A stretch of DNA of 64,000 bases from assembly GCA_963721075.1 (NCBI GenBank), contig CAVRHV010000016.1, forward strand, positions 1 to 64,000, written 5' to 3'. Position numbers and translations under genes: made by a program. Shown here piece by piece: positions 24,882 through 34,386 of this stretch. Below the pieces are notes generated by a model. It saw only the letters and a program-made list of their open reading frames with translations. It was not told where the DNA came from and searched no databases. Source of the stretch: DATFVA01 sp963721075 (GTDB lineage Bacteria > Bacteroidota > Ignavibacteria > Ignavibacteriales > Ignavibacteriaceae). Position 1 is the stretch's first letter; every line of letters starts with the position of its first letter.

Positions 24882-25748
24882 ATGGATAATTCGAAATACC
24901 TGCAGGAATTCATGGAAGTCGGCCTCACCGAAAGGGAAGCCAAGATCTATATAACCCTTTTAAGCGGGAGAATGTTCACTGCTTCAGACCTGCAGAAAGC
25001 CGTTGATATTCCAAGGACCAAGATCTATGAGGTTCTCAATAAAATGGTCAGCAGGAATATCTGTATCGAAAAAAAGCTCGGCAAGAATAAAATGTACGAA
25101 GCTGTGGAGCCGAAGCTGGCTATGGAAAGAATTTTCGAAACCTATAAGAACGAACTGAAGCAGAAGCGGGAAATAATAGACGAACTGTCCGAAGTATTCA
25201 CTCCCATATTTGAAAGCAGCAAAGCAATCATTAACCCACTCGACTTCATCGAAGTGATGGAAGAGAAAACCCAGATCCACAGAAGGTATATTAAGAGTGT
25301 TGCATCTACGAGGGTAGAAATGCTTACCTTCAATAAAGGTCCCTATGCGAGCGACAATAGTGAAAGGCTTAAAGAACAAGAGGATGAAGAAGCAAAGCTG
25401 CTGAAAAGAGGAGGATCATCAAAAGGGATCTATCAATTCAGCGAACTTGAAGAGATCGACTGGCTATATGAGTCGGTAAAAATGTCCGTGCGTGATGGCG
25501 AAAAAGCGAGGATAGTTGACAGCCTGCCAATTAAAATGTTAATATTCGATGATGAGAAAGTTATGTTCCCACTCGAACAGCCTATTAAAACCACTAAAGA
25601 TCTGACCATGATTTATATCGAGCATAAGCAGCTTGCGGCTGCATGCAGAATATTATTTGACCATATGTGGAACAATGGGATCGATTTTGAGGAAGTAGAA
25701 AAAAAATACGGCCTGAAAAATAAAGTATCCGAAATCCAGCAAAACTAA
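24882..25748 (+). CDS. TrmB-family transcriptional regulator
   Basis: A 288-residue cytoplasmic regulator. Residues 5-75 form the TrmB-type winged helix (LTEREAKIYITLLSGRMFTASDLQKAVDIPRTKIYEVLNKMV). A coiled-coil linker (about 90-120) and a ligand/dimerisation domain of the TrmB C-terminal kind follow. TrmB proteins are mainly archaeal sugar-responsive regulators and are less common in bacteria. The gene immediately precedes the Omp28/T9SS cluster at 25832-31791 on the same strand, so that cluster is its obvious candidate target, although this is inference. Confidence 0.8.
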   Translation: MDNSKYLQEFMEVGLTEREAKIYITLLSGRMFTASDLQKAVDIPRTKIYEVLNKMVSRNICIEKKLGKNKMYEAVEPKLAMERIFETYKNELKQKREIIDELSEVFTPIFESSKAIINPLDFIEVMEEKTQIHRRYIKSVASTRVEMLTFNKGPYASDNSERLKEQEDEEAKLLKRGGSSKGIYQFSELEEIDWLYESVKMSVRDGEKARIVDSLPIKMLIFDDEKVMFPLEQPIKTTKDLTMIYIEHKQLAAACRILFDHMWNNGIDFEEVEKKYGLKNKVSEIQQN

Positions 25749-25831
25749 TATCGAATTACAAACAATTTATTTAATACATAGATTTAAAATATACGTGGTC
25801 ATCGAACATTAAAAGCAAGAATTTCTGTTAT

Positions 25832-26647
25832 ATGAAACCAGTTCTACTACTATTATTATCCGGTATATTCTTTTACAGCTGTAACACAAATCCCCCAACC
25901 TCACCTGAAGGTTTTTCATATCCTGCCGGTAAGGTTATTGTGAATACGACTATTAACATGGAGCCGTCAAATTTGCCGGCTGAGAAAATTGTTCTGCTGG
26001 AAGATTTTGCAAATGTCAGTTGTGTACCATGCGTAACATCCAACCAGATAATTGAATCTCTTCAAAACGGAACCTATAAAAACAAGATGGTAGTAGTTAA
26101 ATTCCCTACGAATTTTCCATCTCCCAATGATCCGTTTTATCTTGCCAATTCTGCACTATGCGATTCACGGATGAACTTCTACAATATTATTTTTGCTCCC
26201 ACTCTGATTGTTGATGGAACTCTCAGACCAGGTGCAACCGATTCTGTAAAAATAAAACAGGATCTTGACCAGAGAATTTCTGTCACGGCATCTTTCAATA
26301 TAGATGTAGCAACAAGTATTCAGGACAGTAGCTTCATTGTAAACGTAAATTTGCAGCCGGTCTCCCTGACCGGACTATATTTAGATAATCTGGTGCTGTA
26401 CACGGTTATTACTGAAAATGATGTTGAATTCGATGAAGCTCCCGGAGCAAACGGTGAAAAGGTATTTTATAATGTTCTGAGAAAAGCTTTGCCTTCGGAT
26501 GAAGCAATCTCTTTTACAGCATTGTCCGACACCACCTATAACTGGCAGACAGATCTGTTGTCTAACTGGAATTCTTCAAAATTGCATGTGGTAGTATTCG
26601 TACAGAATACTCAGACAAAGGAGGTTCTCCAGGCAGGTGTCGATTAA
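25832..26647 (+). CDS. Omp28-related lipoprotein with thioredoxin-like fold
   Basis: A 271-residue lipoprotein: the signal ends LLLLSGIFFYSC (Cys at about 17). A thioredoxin-like domain (about 45-160) contains VLLEDFANVSCVPCVTSNQ, i.e. C-V-P-C at the position of the redox motif, and the cis-Pro-like stretch FAPTLIVDG. The C-terminal half is the all-beta domain typical of Omp28-related proteins. Omp28 members are outer-membrane-associated; a thiol-disulfide role is suggested by the CxxC but not proven for the family. It is followed by another Omp28-type gene. Confidence 0.8.
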   Translation: MKPVLLLLLSGIFFYSCNTNPPTSPEGFSYPAGKVIVNTTINMEPSNLPAEKIVLLEDFANVSCVPCVTSNQIIESLQNGTYKNKMVVVKFPTNFPSPNDPFYLANSALCDSRMNFYNIIFAPTLIVDGTLRPGATDSVKIKQDLDQRISVTASFNIDVATSIQDSSFIVNVNLQPVSLTGLYLDNLVLYTVITENDVEFDEAPGANGEKVFYNVLRKALPSDEAISFTALSDTTYNWQTDLLSNWNSSKLHVVVFVQNTQTKEVLQAGVD

Positions 26648-26722
26648 AATTAATTTGGCAAATAGTCAACCCGGTCCAGATAAATTCAGGTCCGGAAATT
26701 TAAACCAAATCAGGGTGAGAAA

Positions 26723-28816
26723 ATGAAACACATTTATACCATTCTTGTTCTTCTTCTTTTTCCGGCTGTTCTTTCCGCTCAGACAATAATGAGCGTGGAT
26801 TTCAGCGGTTCCTTTCCCCCTATGGGCTGGACAGTCGACGCACATTCAGGCAACTGGTCAGCAAACCCTTCAAATAATGCAGGCGGCACTGCACCGGAAC
26901 TCCGACTTAACTGGGAACCTCAGTTTAACGGATATTCGCGTGTAATATCACCTCCGATTAATCTTACCGGCATTTCTGCTTTGAAAGTAAAGTTTAATCA
27001 TAACCTCGATCATTACAGCGGACCTTATACCATAGGTGTTGCCACAAGATCGGGCGGAGGAGCCTGGAATACAGTCTGGTCTAAAGTAAATCCTACTGCC
27101 AGCATACCCGCAACCCAGGTAGTTGCTACAATAAATAATGGCGACCTCGGCGCCTCTGATTTCCAGATCTGCATATATTTCAGCGGGGATTCTTATAATC
27201 TTAACTACTGGTATGTAGATGACTTCAGTATTTTCGTTCCATATGCTCATGATGCAATGGTTCAGAGTATAGACATAAATAACCAATATCTTCCAGGCGC
27301 TACATTAACGCCGCAGGCAACATTAAAAAATTTCGGTGTAAGCCCTGAGACTTTTGACGCAACCTGTACAATCAAGATAGGTGGAACAATAGTTTACGAT
27401 AATACCTGTACCGCTGTTACTTTGGATCCCGACGGAGAACAACAGGTGTCATTTCCTGATTACACAGCCGCCGCGTCCAATGAACTTTTTGAAATGACGG
27501 TAAAAACAAATCTATCGGGCGATCTTGATCCTTCAAACGATTCAATGACGAAGTTCTTCAACACCTACACAACTGAAAGAGGAATGGTGCTGGTTGAGAT
27601 CGGTACAGGAACATGGTGTCCTTATTGTCCCGGTGCTGCGATGGGTGCCGATGATCTTATTTCAAACGGAAAATCCGTTGCAGTAATTGAACATCACAAG
27701 GGCAGTAGTACGCCCGATCCTTTTGAAAATGTATATTCAGCTGCAAGGGTGGCTTATTATAGTATTACTGGCTTTCCCACTGCCGTCTTTGATGGTCAGC
27801 AACAGGTTATTGGCGGATCAAATACACAGAGCATGTACAGCAACTACTTGCCGAAATACAACAGCAGGATCGCCATTAACTCCGCATATAGTCTTAGTAT
27901 CTTCGGCGATCATTCGGGTAATGACTATAATATTACCGTAAGGGTTAACAAAGTAGCTTCAACTCCTCCTTATAACAATATTGTCCTCCAATTTGCCTTA
28001 ACTGAATCCGATATATTATACAATTGGCAGGGACAGACACATTTAAACTTTGTCAATCGTGTTATGTCACCCGATCAGAATGGAACGCCGTTGGATTTCA
28101 GTTCTGGTGATGTGCAGGATATTGAACTGAATTTCACAATGGGAAATGATTGGGTAGCGGACAACTGTGAGCTTGTTGCTTTCATACAGAATAATGATGA
28201 TAAGGAAATTCTCCAGGGAACAAAAGTAGCTCTCACTGAAATTACTCCGCTTCCAGTTGAGCTGACTTCCTTTACATCATCGCCTTCAGCAGAAGGTGTG
28301 ACGCTTATGTGGACAACAGCAAGCGAAATCAATAACCATGGCTTTGAGGTTGAAAGATCATATGATGGAAATATATTTTCAAGCATTGGTTTTATAAACG
28401 GACATGGTACTACAACTGAATCTCATAACTACACATATAGTGATAAGATTCAGAATAAAACGAATAGCACATTGTATTACCGGCTGAAGCAAGTTGATAT
28501 GGACGGTAGTTCAACATACAGCCAGGTACTTACAGTTAAAATGGATATACCAACCGTATTCAGTCTATCACAAAATTATCCTAATCCATTCAACCCGACG
28601 ACCACGATTAAATACACCGTACCGCAGAACGGACCGGTAACCATTAAGTTGTATGATATTACCGGCAGGGAAGTTAAAACTCTGGTTAACGAGGTAAAAG
28701 CAGTTGGCTCATATGATCTGAAAGTCGATGCTTCAAACCTTGCTTCAGGCGTTTATATATATAGGATGGTAGCAAAAAACTTCAGTTCAGTAAAAAAAAT
28801 GAGTATATTAAAATAA
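26723..28816 (+). CDS. Large T9SS-exported Omp28/thioredoxin-like protein
   Basis: A 697-residue multidomain secreted protein. Order: signal peptide (about 1-19), a choice-of-anchor/MAM-like jelly roll (about 20-175; DFSGSFPPMGWTVDAHSGNW), a CARDB-like beta domain (about 176-280), then an Omp28-type thioredoxin domain with GTGTWCPYCPGAAMG (C-P-Y-C). An Omp28 C-terminal sheet, a fibronectin-like linker (LMWTTASEINNHGFEVERS) and a type A sorting domain (NYPNPFNPTTTIKYTVP; KKMSILK) complete it. Anchoring a CxxC domain to the cell surface through T9SS is notable. A clear terminator follows. Confidence 0.88.
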   Translation: MKHIYTILVLLLFPAVLSAQTIMSVDFSGSFPPMGWTVDAHSGNWSANPSNNAGGTAPELRLNWEPQFNGYSRVISPPINLTGISALKVKFNHNLDHYSGPYTIGVATRSGGGAWNTVWSKVNPTASIPATQVVATINNGDLGASDFQICIYFSGDSYNLNYWYVDDFSIFVPYAHDAMVQSIDINNQYLPGATLTPQATLKNFGVSPETFDATCTIKIGGTIVYDNTCTAVTLDPDGEQQVSFPDYTAAASNELFEMTVKTNLSGDLDPSNDSMTKFFNTYTTERGMVLVEIGTGTWCPYCPGAAMGADDLISNGKSVAVIEHHKGSSTPDPFENVYSAARVAYYSITGFPTAVFDGQQQVIGGSNTQSMYSNYLPKYNSRIAINSAYSLSIFGDHSGNDYNITVRVNKVASTPPYNNIVLQFALTESDILYNWQGQTHLNFVNRVMSPDQNGTPLDFSSGDVQDIELNFTMGNDWVADNCELVAFIQNNDDKEILQGTKVALTEITPLPVELTSFTSSPSAEGVTLMWTTASEINNHGFEVERSYDGNIFSSIGFINGHGTTTESHNYTYSDKIQNKTNSTLYYRLKQVDMDGSSTYSQVLTVKMDIPTVFSLSQNYPNPFNPTTTIKYTVPQNGPVTIKLYDITGREVKTLVNEVKAVGSYDLKVDASNLASGVYIYRMVAKNFSSVKKMSILK

Positions 28817-28823
28817 TTAATAC

Positions 28824-28850
28824 GGGGCGCCTTGGCGCCCCTTTTCTTTT
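28824..28850 (+). terminator. Rho-independent terminator
   Basis: GGGGCGCC, a 2-nt loop and GGCGCCCC form a perfect 8-bp GC stem followed by TTTTCTTTT. It lies directly after the stop of the gene ending at 28816. Confidence 0.9.
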
Positions 28851-28887
28851 AGAATTTAATAATTTTTTCAGAGTATAAGGCAATCGC

Positions 28888-29613
28888 ATGAAAAAACAAT
28901 TCTACACAGTCCTGGTACTTTTCCTCGCAATTTCATTTATGACTATTAGGGCGCAGGATATATCGGTTACGATCGAAGACACCATAATTTATGGAGATCC
29001 CGGCGTTCTTGAACTTGTTCTTAATGCAGAGATAACAAATACTTCTTCAGCGAATCAAACAATATTCCTGGTCAGGACGGAGAATATACTTCCTGAAAAT
29101 TGGACGTCAGCATTATGTTTTGATATCAATTGTTATCCTTCGACAATTGACAGCGTCACTACAACAGAACCTCTTGCTCCGGGAGGCGTAATAGAGGCAT
29201 CTGTACATTTTTATCCCGATGCTATAACTCCGGGCACGGCGAATGTTCAAATCCAACTGGGTACTTCGCGGAATCCAACTATCAGAACTACATATAATCT
29301 TTTGGCTTCAACTGAACCCAGTGCTGTTAACAATGATAACCAGGTAATAAAGGAATTTAACTTATATCAGAATTACCCAAATCCGTTTAACCCGGCTACC
29401 GTTATTTCTTATGCGGTTCCGCATAGAACTAATGTAGACATCAAAGTTTATGATATCACCGGTAAAGAAGTATCTACCCTGGTTAATGAAGTTAAGGATC
29501 AGGGAATTTACAACGTTGAGTTTAATGCTGAAAATCTTTCATCCGGAATTTATTTCTACAGGATTTCAGCCGACCGGTTTTCGACCGTAAGAAAAATGAT
29601 ATTAATAAAATAA
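28888..29613 (+). CDS. Small T9SS-exported beta-domain protein
   Basis: A 241-residue secreted protein. After the signal peptide (about 1-22) comes one Ig-like beta domain (about 23-145; ISVTIEDTIIYGDPGVLELVLNAEITN), then the type A sorting domain (NYPNPFNPATVISYAVP; terminal VRKMILIK). The Ig-like domain has two Cys (ALCFDINCYPST) that could form a disulfide. No enzymatic motif is visible. It follows the terminator of the preceding gene and precedes a TlpA-type thioredoxin, continuing the redox theme of this cluster. Confidence 0.82.
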   Translation: MKKQFYTVLVLFLAISFMTIRAQDISVTIEDTIIYGDPGVLELVLNAEITNTSSANQTIFLVRTENILPENWTSALCFDINCYPSTIDSVTTTEPLAPGGVIEASVHFYPDAITPGTANVQIQLGTSRNPTIRTTYNLLASTEPSAVNNDNQVIKEFNLYQNYPNPFNPATVISYAVPHRTNVDIKVYDITGKEVSTLVNEVKDQGIYNVEFNAENLSSGIYFYRISADRFSTVRKMILIK

Positions 29614-29685
29614 TGATACGGAGTCTGGTATGGTACATTACCCGGACCAGTCTTGGTTATATCTGAATTGAATATGGAGTTTTAA

Positions 29686-30189
29686 ATGACCAAACTTATC
29701 CTACTTACTTTCCTATTACTTGTTACTGTGAAAATATCCGCTCAGGATCATGAGCAAACCGGCAGGATCGCCCCGGATTTTAAGCTTGAGAATGTTCAGG
29801 GGGATTATGTTTCGTTAAAAAGTGAACTGGGAGATGGTCCTGTACTTCTTAGTTTCTGGGCAACCTGGTGTAAGCCCTGCATAGAAGAAATGACAAAGTA
29901 TAAGGATATATACAGCGACTTTAAGGATAAAGGACTGAAAGTTCTCGCCATTTCAATAGATGATGAAAGAACAGTGGCAAAAGTAAAACCATTTGTCAGG
30001 TCGAAAAATTATCCTTTCCCGGTTCTCCTTGATACTAATTCAGAAGTTGCCCGTAAATATTATGCACAGAATGTACCTTATTCTGTTTTGATCGATAAAG
30101 CTGGTAATATAGTTTATACGCATTTAGGCTATATGAAGGGGGATGAGCTCAAAATGAAAAACAAAATTGAAGAGCTTATAAATAAATAA
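29686..30189 (+). CDS. TlpA/ResA-like thiol-disulfide oxidoreductase
   Basis: A 167-residue exported thioredoxin. A signal peptide (about 1-19) is followed by a redoxin domain opening APDFKLENVQGDYVSLKSE, active site SFWATWCKPCIEEM (C-K-P-C) and cis-Pro region NVPYSVLIDKAGNIV. Such proteins reduce disulfides in the periplasm. Its position between T9SS/Omp28 cargo and an outer-membrane barrel suggests that it serves cysteines in those exported proteins. Confidence 0.9.
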   Translation: MTKLILLTFLLLVTVKISAQDHEQTGRIAPDFKLENVQGDYVSLKSELGDGPVLLSFWATWCKPCIEEMTKYKDIYSDFKDKGLKVLAISIDDERTVAKVKPFVRSKNYPFPVLLDTNSEVARKYYAQNVPYSVLIDKAGNIVYTHLGYMKGDELKMKNKIEELINK

Positions 30190-30219
30190 ACCTCACTGGA
30201 AAATTACCGGATCCGGAGC

Positions 30220-31791
30220 ATGAATAAAAAAATACTGCTAATTCTTACGCCAATTTTACTGTTGATATCTCCTGTTCTTCTTGCACAGGAAAGCAACTTT
30301 CTACCGGAAGGATTAGGGTTCTCAAACCAGCTCGAATATTCAAATGATATAAATAAACATATTGAAATATTCGAGGACTGGCTGAATCTCGATTATCAGA
30401 AAGGAATTTTCGGGGCAGGGATCAGATTTGAAACTTTTGAACCGAATGACCCGAGTCCTGCTATAAGCAGAGGAAAAAAGCGTTATGCTGATATTGCATA
30501 CAAGTATATCAAAGCCGAAATAGGTGATGCACAGGAGGGCGGCGAGATAGTTGTCGGAAACTATTATGCTCTTTTCGGCAGAGGTTTGGTTTTAAAGAGT
30601 TATGAAGACCGGAACATAAGAGTGGATAATAATCTTCTGGGAGCCAAACTGCAGGCCAGCTACGGAGGAATAACACTGACCGCACTTACGGGAATGGCAG
30701 CAAACTCAGACAATGTAAGAGAAGAGATCCTTCATGCTGCAGATATTGAATATAAAGTAGTCAGACAGCTGAAGGTAGGAGCTTCGTATGCGTCAAATTT
30801 ACCGACAGATGAAAATGCTGCCAGAACAATGCTTACATCTGTAAGAATTATGCCTAGTATATGGAATTTTGATTTTTATGGGGAGTACGGATTTAAACAG
30901 AACAGGGATATAAGAGACAGGTTGTTAAACCCAGATACCTCTGATGTTGTTTATTCCCGTTACAACAAAACCGACTGGAAAGTTGGGCAGGCTGTCTATG
31001 GAAGCATGAACTTTTACTATAATGCATTTGCATTCACGGCAGAATACAAGTATTACGATAATTTTACATTTGCTTCACAGGATGGAACAATTATATATAA
31101 TACCCCTCCTTCCGTAAGAAAAGAGTATACTTATGTGCTTCTTAACCGCCATCCGTCTGCCTTGAACCAGGCTGATGAGCAGGGCTTCCAGGTAGAGGTG
31201 AATTATAATCTCAGCGATGAAACTTACTTCAGCGCGGATTACGGTGAGACAAAGACATTACCTTACAGCTCTTATTATAAGAGAATACTTCACGATAACT
31301 CCCCCGAGAGGATTCAGTTAAAAGAAATATATGCGCAGGCTCATCATGACTGGAATAATAACTGGACGACAATTGCGGCCTTCGGTTACAACGAGGAGAG
31401 AGATACCGACACTAAAAATGTTACCCCGATACTTGAAAATATTTTCTACTTTAATGAAATAAACACAATTAAATTTACTGTTGAGCACCAGCAGACAACG
31501 GTCAATTTAAACGGCGAACAATACTACGATGATGCCGTCGCCCTCGAATATCTGAGATCGCCGAACTTTAATGTTGCAGTAGTTTCTGAAATGCAGACAA
31601 AGGAACCGGAACCAGGCAATGTGGTAAGAAAATTCTGGAGCTTTATTCAATTTGGTTATAAAATAGGCGATCACACTGATCTGTCTATTCTTTTCGGCAC
31701 AAGACAGGCTGGAAACATCTGTATTGGCGGGGTCTGCAGATATGAGCCGGAATTCAGTGGTATAGAATTTAAAATGTTTACCAGATTCTGA
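30220..31791 (+). CDS. Outer-membrane beta-barrel protein (DUF6029-like)
   Basis: A 523-residue exported protein with signal peptide (about 1-22). The rest alternates amphipathic strands and turns rich in Tyr, Asn and Asp, ending with an aromatic residue (EFKMFTRF), the classic C-terminus of outer-membrane barrels. The pattern LEYSNDINKHIEIFEDWLNLDY resembles DUF6029-type barrels, though I am not certain of the family. It begins 30 bp after the TlpA-like gene and is the last gene of the cluster. Confidence 0.7.
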   Translation: MNKKILLILTPILLLISPVLLAQESNFLPEGLGFSNQLEYSNDINKHIEIFEDWLNLDYQKGIFGAGIRFETFEPNDPSPAISRGKKRYADIAYKYIKAEIGDAQEGGEIVVGNYYALFGRGLVLKSYEDRNIRVDNNLLGAKLQASYGGITLTALTGMAANSDNVREEILHAADIEYKVVRQLKVGASYASNLPTDENAARTMLTSVRIMPSIWNFDFYGEYGFKQNRDIRDRLLNPDTSDVVYSRYNKTDWKVGQAVYGSMNFYYNAFAFTAEYKYYDNFTFASQDGTIIYNTPPSVRKEYTYVLLNRHPSALNQADEQGFQVEVNYNLSDETYFSADYGETKTLPYSSYYKRILHDNSPERIQLKEIYAQAHHDWNNNWTTIAAFGYNEERDTDTKNVTPILENIFYFNEINTIKFTVEHQQTTVNLNGEQYYDDAVALEYLRSPNFNVAVVSEMQTKEPEPGNVVRKFWSFIQFGYKIGDHTDLSILFGTRQAGNICIGGVCRYEPEFSGIEFKMFTRF

Positions 31792-31797
31792 TTAAAA

Positions 31798-31843
31798 ACC
31801 TGATTTATATGAGACTCAGATCAAATCGAAGTTTAAATCAGGT
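31798..31843 (+). terminator. Terminator-like hairpin after the barrel gene
   Basis: Perfect 10-bp arms ACCTGATTTA and TAAATCAGGT enclose a 26-nt loop and are followed by AAATTTTT. It lies seven bases past the stop codon. Confidence 0.55.
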
Positions 31844-32325
31844 AAATTTTTGCGTGAGCTATGTCTCACCTCTCCGTATCCATCTTAAATATAAGGATTT
31901 AATTAATTCTATACTTAAAGAAAAGTTTAGAACTCCTTATACTATAAGTAATTCCGTGTTATAAAATATTAGATTAAGCCTTGACTTTGAAGCGGTTTTT
32001 TAAGACTTTGCAAAGGTGCTTAAATGAATTATTTTGATACGTCGTTCTTGACTTATGAAATTCTCGAGTGTAAATTAAAATTCTAAAATTTAGCGAGGTT
32101 AATGGTAACTTGGTTACAACTTCTGATTCGCGTGTACATTTTCTTATCTGAAAATCTTTTCTTGCGGGCGGTGAATTCGTATATCCAAAATAAAAGAACA
32201 CTAACCCGGAGTCTGCCCAATCTTCACAACAAGTATATTGTAATACCCTTAAATAAATTATCAATCATTAATATATAGTAATTACGTTTAATGAATACAT
32301 TGAGAATATTTTTAAATAACAGCGA

Positions 32326-32375
32326 GAGAGAATGAATCAACTTTTACTAATTTACTTGGGCGAGTCATTTCTCTC
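32326..32375. promoter_or_regulatory. Imperfect hairpin in the leader of the DUF4397-TonB operon
   Basis: GAGAGAATGA pairs with TCATTTCTCTC (one bulged base) across about 29 nt, roughly 90-140 bp before the first gene of the operon. It could be a protein-binding site or a leader RNA structure. No known riboswitch class is recognised. Confidence 0.3.
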
Positions 32376-32464
32376 AGACATAAAATTCCAATTTTATAAG
32401 ATACAGGGATTGCTATGTCTATAGTTTCACGAAGATTTAATTCAATTATCCTAAAGGAGGAAAT

Positions 32465-33160
32465 ATGAGGCTACCTGATAAGGTTAAATTTCTTTTAGTA
32501 CTATGCTCCGGATTAATATTCTTTATTTCCGGCTGTGTTGATACAAGTGTGCAGAGTATCCCTTCCAGCTTTGATCAACGGAGTCAGGTGACTTTCGTTA
32601 ATCTGGTTGCTGGTGCAGGAGATGCAACATTTACAATAGACGGGAAATCTGTCAGCGCAGGCTACGCAACAGAAACCGATATGTTTGATATTCCCGCAGG
32701 AAGCAAAAACATCACTGTTAATTTTGCCACCGGTCCCAAAACATACGGCTTCGCTACCGATGTAGATGCCAAAATGAGAATATATTTTGTTGGAACAGAC
32801 TCTTCGAGCGATGCTGTGAGATCTACTTTAAGACAAATCGGCGGCTCGATAGCCACTATCGCTGATACTGCCCTGGTTTCATTCTTCAATGGTTCACCGG
32901 GATCCACACTGGATGGTTTTACTATGGTTGAGGGAACGGATACATCGGATGTAGAATTTGATGCTTCTGTAGAATTCGGTAAAAAGTCTGAACTTCTGCA
33001 GTTACTTCCGGGAAATTATACAGTCATTAGTTTAGCTTATAATGACTCTCTTACTGCCAGTGTGTCAACTGCACTCAATGTTCAGGGAAATGCAAAATAT
33101 ACTGCAGTAACATATGATTTGCCTTCTAATATGAAATTGAATGTCTTAACCGACAATTAG
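32465..33160 (+). CDS. DUF4397 lipoprotein
   Basis: A 231-residue lipoprotein. The signal ends GLIFFISGC (Cys at about 24). Two repeats of the DUF4397 beta fold follow (QVTFVNLVAGAGDATFTIDGKSV; ALVSFFNGSPGSTLDGFTMV), with the characteristic N-x-V/S-P-G core. Function is unknown; the family is common near TonB-dependent receptors in this phylum. A perfect AGGAGG site precedes the ATG. It is the first gene of the operon running to 40760, 32 bp before the receptor. Confidence 0.85.
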   Translation: MRLPDKVKFLLVLCSGLIFFISGCVDTSVQSIPSSFDQRSQVTFVNLVAGAGDATFTIDGKSVSAGYATETDMFDIPAGSKNITVNFATGPKTYGFATDVDAKMRIYFVGTDSSSDAVRSTLRQIGGSIATIADTALVSFFNGSPGSTLDGFTMVEGTDTSDVEFDASVEFGKKSELLQLLPGNYTVISLAYNDSLTASVSTALNVQGNAKYTAVTYDLPSNMKLNVLTDN

Positions 33161-33192
33161 GAAAAAGTTTATAAAACAACGGAGGAATAAAC

Positions 33193-34386
33193 ATGTTTCG
33201 AAAATTTTATACAATCTTACTTTTGATGTTGTTTTCCTGCTCCTTTGTATTGGCACAATCAGGTAGGGTTTCCGGAAAAGTTACTGATAAGGAAACCGGC
33301 GAACCATTGATCGGTGCTAATGTGATTATAGTAGGAACCAGCTTTGGTGCAGCATCAGATGTTAATGGCGATTATACTATTCGTCAGGTACAGCCTGGAA
33401 ATTACTCTATTAAGGCTTCCTACATCGGCTATCAGGATGTTACAGTCAGTAACGTCAGGGTAGTTTCAGGACTAACAGCTGAGCAGAATTTCCAGCTTTC
33501 TTCATCTAAGATTACAACCGGTGAAGTTGTAATTGTATCACAAAGACCACTTATAGAGAAAAGTTCAACCAACGCTATGAGAATTGTTGGTTCAGAAGAT
33601 ATTACTACTTTACCTGTAAGAGATGTCGATCAGATTATTGCTCTGCAGCCCGGTGTTGTTCAGCAGAACGGTCAGACTTTCATCCGCGGCAGCCGTGCTG
33701 ATGAAACTGGTTACATGGTTGAGGGTGCAGATGTTAAAAATATTCTTAACCGAAACGGCGGATCTCTCGTAGATGTTACACCCGACGCTCTTCAGGAAAT
33801 ACTTGTTCAGGCAGGCGGTTACACTGCAGAATACGGTAATGCTAACGCAGGTATTATATCACAGGACTTTAAGACAGGTTCAGATAAGTATCATTTTTCG
33901 ATAAGAGCTGAAACCGATAACCTCGGAAATTACAACGGTAACGGTTTTGATGTTACCTCCGACGGTAAGATGAAAGCAGGAGGAACCGATAAATTCCTTG
34001 GAACTTATTCATATGGCTATTCTGATTATGTACTGACACTAAGCGGACCACTCGCTACAGACAAATTAAAAGTGTTCTTATCGGGCGAAAATAAATTCAC
34101 CCGCGATATTACACCTCAGTTCTTCTATGGAAATCCGGTTGCCTTTTCAGACGGAGCTTTACTTGATACGACAAAGGTTTATGATACCGGTTTCTACAGC
34201 GGTAAAACAGATGAGTATCAGTATCTCACATGGAACGGCGGTAATGTTCCGGGTGTAATGAGCAACAGATACACCGGCAACGGTACAATACTTTTTGATA
34301 ACAACCCTATAATCCTTCGTCTTGCAGGTGCTTTTACCTGGGAGAGAACGAGAGGCGAGCAGACTAGGCGTATTCAGTACAGCTAA
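33193..34386 (+). pseudogene. TonB-dependent receptor, N-terminal part (frameshifted)
   Basis: 397 codons. A signal peptide (about 1-22) is followed by a carboxypeptidase-regulatory-like domain (about 24-105; VSGKVTDKETGEPLIGANVIIVG) and the plug domain (about 115-230; VRDVDQIIALQPGVVQQNGQTFIRGS), then the first barrel strands. The frame ends at 34386 with a short unrelated tail after FTWERTRGEQ. The next frame continues the barrel seamlessly (LGVFSTANTTLID), so a single-base shift lies at about 34350-34378. The whole receptor spans 33193-36302 (about 1036 codons). It would import a substrate with TonB energy; the substrate is unknown. Confidence 0.85.

Larger units (their letters stand above)
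31792..32464. other. Long intergenic region before the TonB operon
   Basis: About 673 A/T-rich bases. The left end holds a terminator-like hairpin (31798-31843) and a small second one (GTGAG/CTCAC near 31854). The right end holds a long imperfect hairpin (32326-32375) and the operon's ribosome binding site. A 96-codon minus-strand frame (31974-32264) lacks any family resemblance or ribosome binding site and is not counted as a gene. Confidence 0.55.

Noticed and set aside
31974..32264. 96-codon minus-strand frame in the long intergenic region before the TonB operon
   Set aside because: No ribosome binding site, no family resemblance and unusual composition; likely a chance frame in A/T-rich DNA.
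32281..32464. Riboswitch (for example cobalamin) upstream of the TonB operon
   Set aside because: No B12-box-like core or other known riboswitch signature is visible; only a generic hairpin.
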